NCBI GenBank assembly: GCA_031404815.1
Contig: JANNIH010000081.1
Coordinates: 1-64,000, forward strand
Direction of reading: 5' to 3'
Length of the DNA stretch: 64,000 nt
DNA from: DASYKS01 sp031404815
Lineage (GTDB): Bacteria; Acidobacteriota; Thermoanaerobaculia; Multivoradales; UBA5704
Part shown: positions 61,941 to 64,000 of the stretch, piece after piece
How positions within the stretch are numbered: position 1 is the stretch's first letter
How the letters are laid out: every line of letters begins with the position of its first letter
Notes under the pieces: model-generated
Told to the model about the DNA's origin: nothing
What the model saw: the letters and a program-made list of their open reading frames with translations, nothing else
Database searches by the model: none
Program-made: the position numbers and the translations under genes

Positions 61941-62888
61941 TCACAGGGTCGCGAGGCGTTCGAGGATCGCCTCGCGCACCTCTGGCAGATGCTCGAGGCC
62001 GTTCGGATAGACCAGACGAAAGACAGGAACCCGCTCGGCAACCGCAACCAACCGCTCGAAACGTCGGGCGACGCCGATCGCCGCTTCGCCGAGCGCGCCG
62101 AGGAAGGAGTGGCGTACCAGCTCGATCGTGGCTTCGCGCGGCGTGAGGCGAGTGATCTCAATGTTTGAGCCCTCCCGGACGGGCAAGAACAACGCGCCGA
62201 GCTCGGCCGCGGAATCATGGAAGGCGCCGAGGCCGTTCCCGCCAACGGGGACGCGCAGCTTGTCGAAATCGGGATGCACCGGCTCGAGCTGGTGAGCATT
62301 CTCGACGAATTCTTCAGCCGCGCTTGGCCAGAGCCGCATCTGCGGAAAGCTGGGCTGCGCAAGAACACCGCCGGTCCCGTCGATGTCGACGGCAAGAACG
62401 TCGTCGGTGAGCAACAGGAAGCCAGCGTCCAGGAAGCAGGCCGCGAGACTACTCTTGCCGGCCCGGTTAAATCCAAGGAAGCCAACGGCTCCCCCAGGAA
62501 GGACTACCGCAGAGCCATGCAAGCAGGTCGCACCGGCCTGTTCGAGCCAGAGCGTCGAGACCAAACCGAGGAAAAAGATCTCCGCTTCGCCGACTGTGCC
62601 ACCCTTGAGCTGGTAGTAAATGCCTCCCGCGGCGACATCGAAGCAGGCCACGCCTTTTAGCTGCAGGCGCACGTAATTGCCGCGTCGGAATGCACGGAGC
62701 CAGGGCTCTTCTTCTAGGAGTCCACTGCTCTGATAGATCTGAACTCCGTTCCCTTCGTCGATAGCTTCAATGGTACGGAGTGAGAGGACCGGCTCGCCTC
62801 CAACCTCGTGCAGTCGTCCGGCGAGCGCCAGTTCAGACTCGAGAATCCGGCCGTACCAGCGGTAGCGGGGGAGTGTCGGCGAGTTCAT
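61941..62888 (-). CDS. HPr-kinase-like protein of the lasso operon
   Basis: 315 residues from ATG 62888, whose ATGA overlaps the cyclase stop. The region CLHGSAVVLPGGAVGFLG leads to a P-loop G139-F-N-R-A-G-K-S146, and LLLTDDVLAVD (D162-D163) follows, as in the C-terminal domain of HPr kinase/phosphorylase. The HprK N-terminal domain is not recognisable; residues 1-115 are instead a different beta-rich region. In known lasso clusters with this gene order (paeninodin type), the kinase phosphorylates a C-terminal Ser of the precursor. A similar role is likely here. Confidence 0.85.
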   Translation of the reverse strand: MNSPTLPRYRWYGRILESELALAGRLHEVGGEPVLSLRTIEAIDEGNGVQIYQSSGLLEEEPWLRAFRRGNYVRLQLKGVACFDVAAGGIYYQLKGGTVGEAEIFFLGLVSTLWLEQAGATCLHGSAVVLPGGAVGFLGFNRAGKSSLAACFLDAGFLLLTDDVLAVDIDGTGGVLAQPSFPQMRLWPSAAEEFVENAHQLEPVHPDFDKLRVPVGGNGLGAFHDSAAELGALFLPVREGSNIEITRLTPREATIELVRHSFLGALGEAAIGVARRFERLVAVAERVPVFRLVYPNGLEHLPEVREAILERLATL

Positions 62889-64000
62889 GGCTCGAAACGA
62901 CGGAGCCAAGCCTCAAGCGACAGGCTGTGCCAGAAATCCGTGTTTGCCCTGCGGCCGGAAAGGTAGTCGTCGACAGCTCGCCGGAGGCTGCTCGGCTCAA
63001 GGTACCCTAGTTCTGCTGCGCGCATATCACGAAGAAGCGTCTCGATGTTCGCCCGCTTCACTCGAAGTGCGCGGTCGAAGAGAGCGGTCGGATAGATCTT
63101 GCGGGGACGGTCGAGGATCTCATCGGGAAGGAAGCCACGCATTGCCTGGCGAACGATTGCTTTGGAGAAGCCATCGGCAAAACTTAAAGTCGCAGGGAAG
63201 CTGTACGCGAGATCGATGATTCTGGAATCCAGGTACGGGTGGCGGAGATCGATCCCGAACCTGGCTGCCTCGGCGGTCATAAGAGCCGTCGTTCCGCGGT
63301 GTTGTGAATCGAGAAGGAGTCGTCGATCGTGATCTCCCGGCAAAGCGAACCGGTCTCCCTTCGGAAAGCGCGGTACGAGTCCACGCAGAGCGGGACTCAG
63401 CCATGGGGGAGGCAGCGGTCCATGGAGCGGCAAAAGCCAGCGCGCAGTGCGGCCAAGAATACGGTAGCGAATCAGCCAAGGGAGGTCGACATCGACCCTG
63501 CGACGATATGCCTTTATTTCCTGAGCTAGCTTGAGCCAACGAAAAGTAAGAAACAAATCGGCGAACGGAAATACGGTGCCAAAGGCTAAGTCCCCTCCGT
63601 GCCCGGTGAACAGAGTTCCTATTCCTTGCGCACAAGCTTGGATGAATGTCTCTTGCCAGACCTCTCGGTAAACGTTGCAAGCCGGGTTTGCGGAATCGGG
63701 AGCGAGGCCTCCAGAAGCAGAGAGCGGGTGATGGACATCGGCCGCGATCTCAACGACCTCCATCCCGAGCGCTCGTGCAACCCGCATTGCAGGCCCGCTC
63801 TCGTCTGCATCCGGTGCCGTACGGGCGGCCCAGACAAAGGCAACCATCCCCGCCTCGGGGAGGGCGACGCGAAGCGCGGCCGCGATCGAGGTCGAATCGA
63901 GCCCGCTGCTCAGCGTAATGCCGATTCTTTCGCCTGGTGGAGCGTATTCAGGAACGACAGAGAAGAGCGTCTTGCGCAACACGGTCGACGCCTCGATCGC
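62885..64000 (-). CDS. Asparagine-synthase-like lasso cyclase (partial, runs off right edge)
   Basis: The C-terminal 371 residues are present; the 5' end lies beyond the window. PP-loop ITLSSGLDSTSIAAAL and TLFTGHGGDLAFG (G-x-G-G-D) are the ATP-binding elements of the synthetase domain, and DLRHPYLDSRIIDLAYSFP is typical of the family's C-terminal half. With PqqD, B2 protease and HPr-kinase-like genes downstream, this is the lasso-peptide C protein, which adenylates an Asp/Glu side chain and closes the macrolactam ring. The N-terminal glutaminase-like domain is not in view, so ordinary asparagine synthase cannot be wholly excluded. Confidence 0.85.
   Translation of the reverse strand, partial: AIEASTVLRKTLFSVVPEYAPPGERIGITLSSGLDSTSIAAALRVALPEAGMVAFVWAARTAPDADESGPAMRVARALGMEVVEIAADVHHPLSASGGLAPDSANPACNVYREVWQETFIQACAQGIGTLFTGHGGDLAFGTVFPFADLFLTFRWLKLAQEIKAYRRRVDVDLPWLIRYRILGRTARWLLPLHGPLPPPWLSPALRGLVPRFPKGDRFALPGDHDRRLLLDSQHRGTTALMTAEAARFGIDLRHPYLDSRIIDLAYSFPATLSFADGFSKAIVRQAMRGFLPDEILDRPRKIYPTALFDRALRVKRANIETLLRDMRAAELGYLEPSSLRRAVDDYLSGRRANTDFWHSLSLEAWLRRFEP

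Overview
This is a high-GC chromosomal window with no rRNA, tRNA, IS element or CRISPR array that I can recognise. It carries housekeeping genes (rsmI, murA, prmC, ribBA, groES-groEL) beside secreted proteins of types common in Acidobacteriota and Myxococcota: an M64 metallopeptidase, an ELWxxDGT-repeat protein, and a PKD-like protein ending in a 'CRVLDTR ... DVNGYF' domain. An outer-membrane barrel protein implies a Gram-negative envelope. My best guess is an Acidobacteriota member, perhaps Thermoanaerobaculia-like; this is inference from gene content only.

Layout. 1-1448 (minus): the 5' part of a GT4 glycosyltransferase and a UbiA-type prenyl-phosphate phosphoribosyltransferase. 1634-4508 (plus): a lower-GC, tightly overlapped cassette of DUF262 protein, HEPN nuclease and C5 cytosine methyltransferase, looking like a transferred defence system. 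4505-7506: a YfhO-type membrane protein and a lipoprotein. 7508-14150: rsmI, a SurA-like chaperone, a lytic-transglycosylase-like protein, murA, prmC and a NYN-domain protein. 14237-15673: M64 peptidase. 15692-17276 (minus): Fic, HepT and MntA, a toxin/AMP-transfer cluster. 17328-21518: alpha/beta hydrolase, ClpX-like AAA ATPase, a small membrane protein, a secreted PKD-like protein and a VOC protein.

21651-51135 is a large surface-polysaccharide locus, almost all on the plus strand, and most junctions are 4-nt start/stop overlaps. It encodes about a dozen glycosyltransferases, seven SAM methyltransferases (three FkbM-type), an asparagine synthase homologue, a carbamoyltransferase, an SGNH hydrolase, an acyltransferase-3, a Wzx-type flippase, an O-antigen-polymerase-like protein, a sugar epimerase and a WecA/TagO-type initiating transferase. 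These supply initiation on undecaprenyl phosphate, assembly, decoration, flipping and polymerisation. The flippase gene is cut by an in-frame TAA. ribBA and the 18-repeat ELWxxDGT protein follow. Next come a roughly 1-kb stretch without a confident gene, which ends in a 21-bp minisatellite, another GT4 gene and a hemolysin-III family gene.

58234-60417 is a complete groES-groEL unit with promoter, CIRCE operator and terminator. After an outer-membrane protein gene (minus), the right edge (61188-64000, minus) holds a lasso-peptide type biosynthetic operon: cyclase (partial), HPr-kinase-like protein, PqqD-type recognition protein and transglutaminase-fold protease. The precursor gene is not visible and probably lies just outside the window.

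Main candidates for unusual biology: the DUF262-HEPN-methyltransferase cassette, the kinase-containing lasso operon, the MntA-HepT-Fic cluster, the nonsense-interrupted flippase, the 21-bp repeat array, and a perfect 18-bp palindrome centred between the divergent rsmI and surA-like starts.
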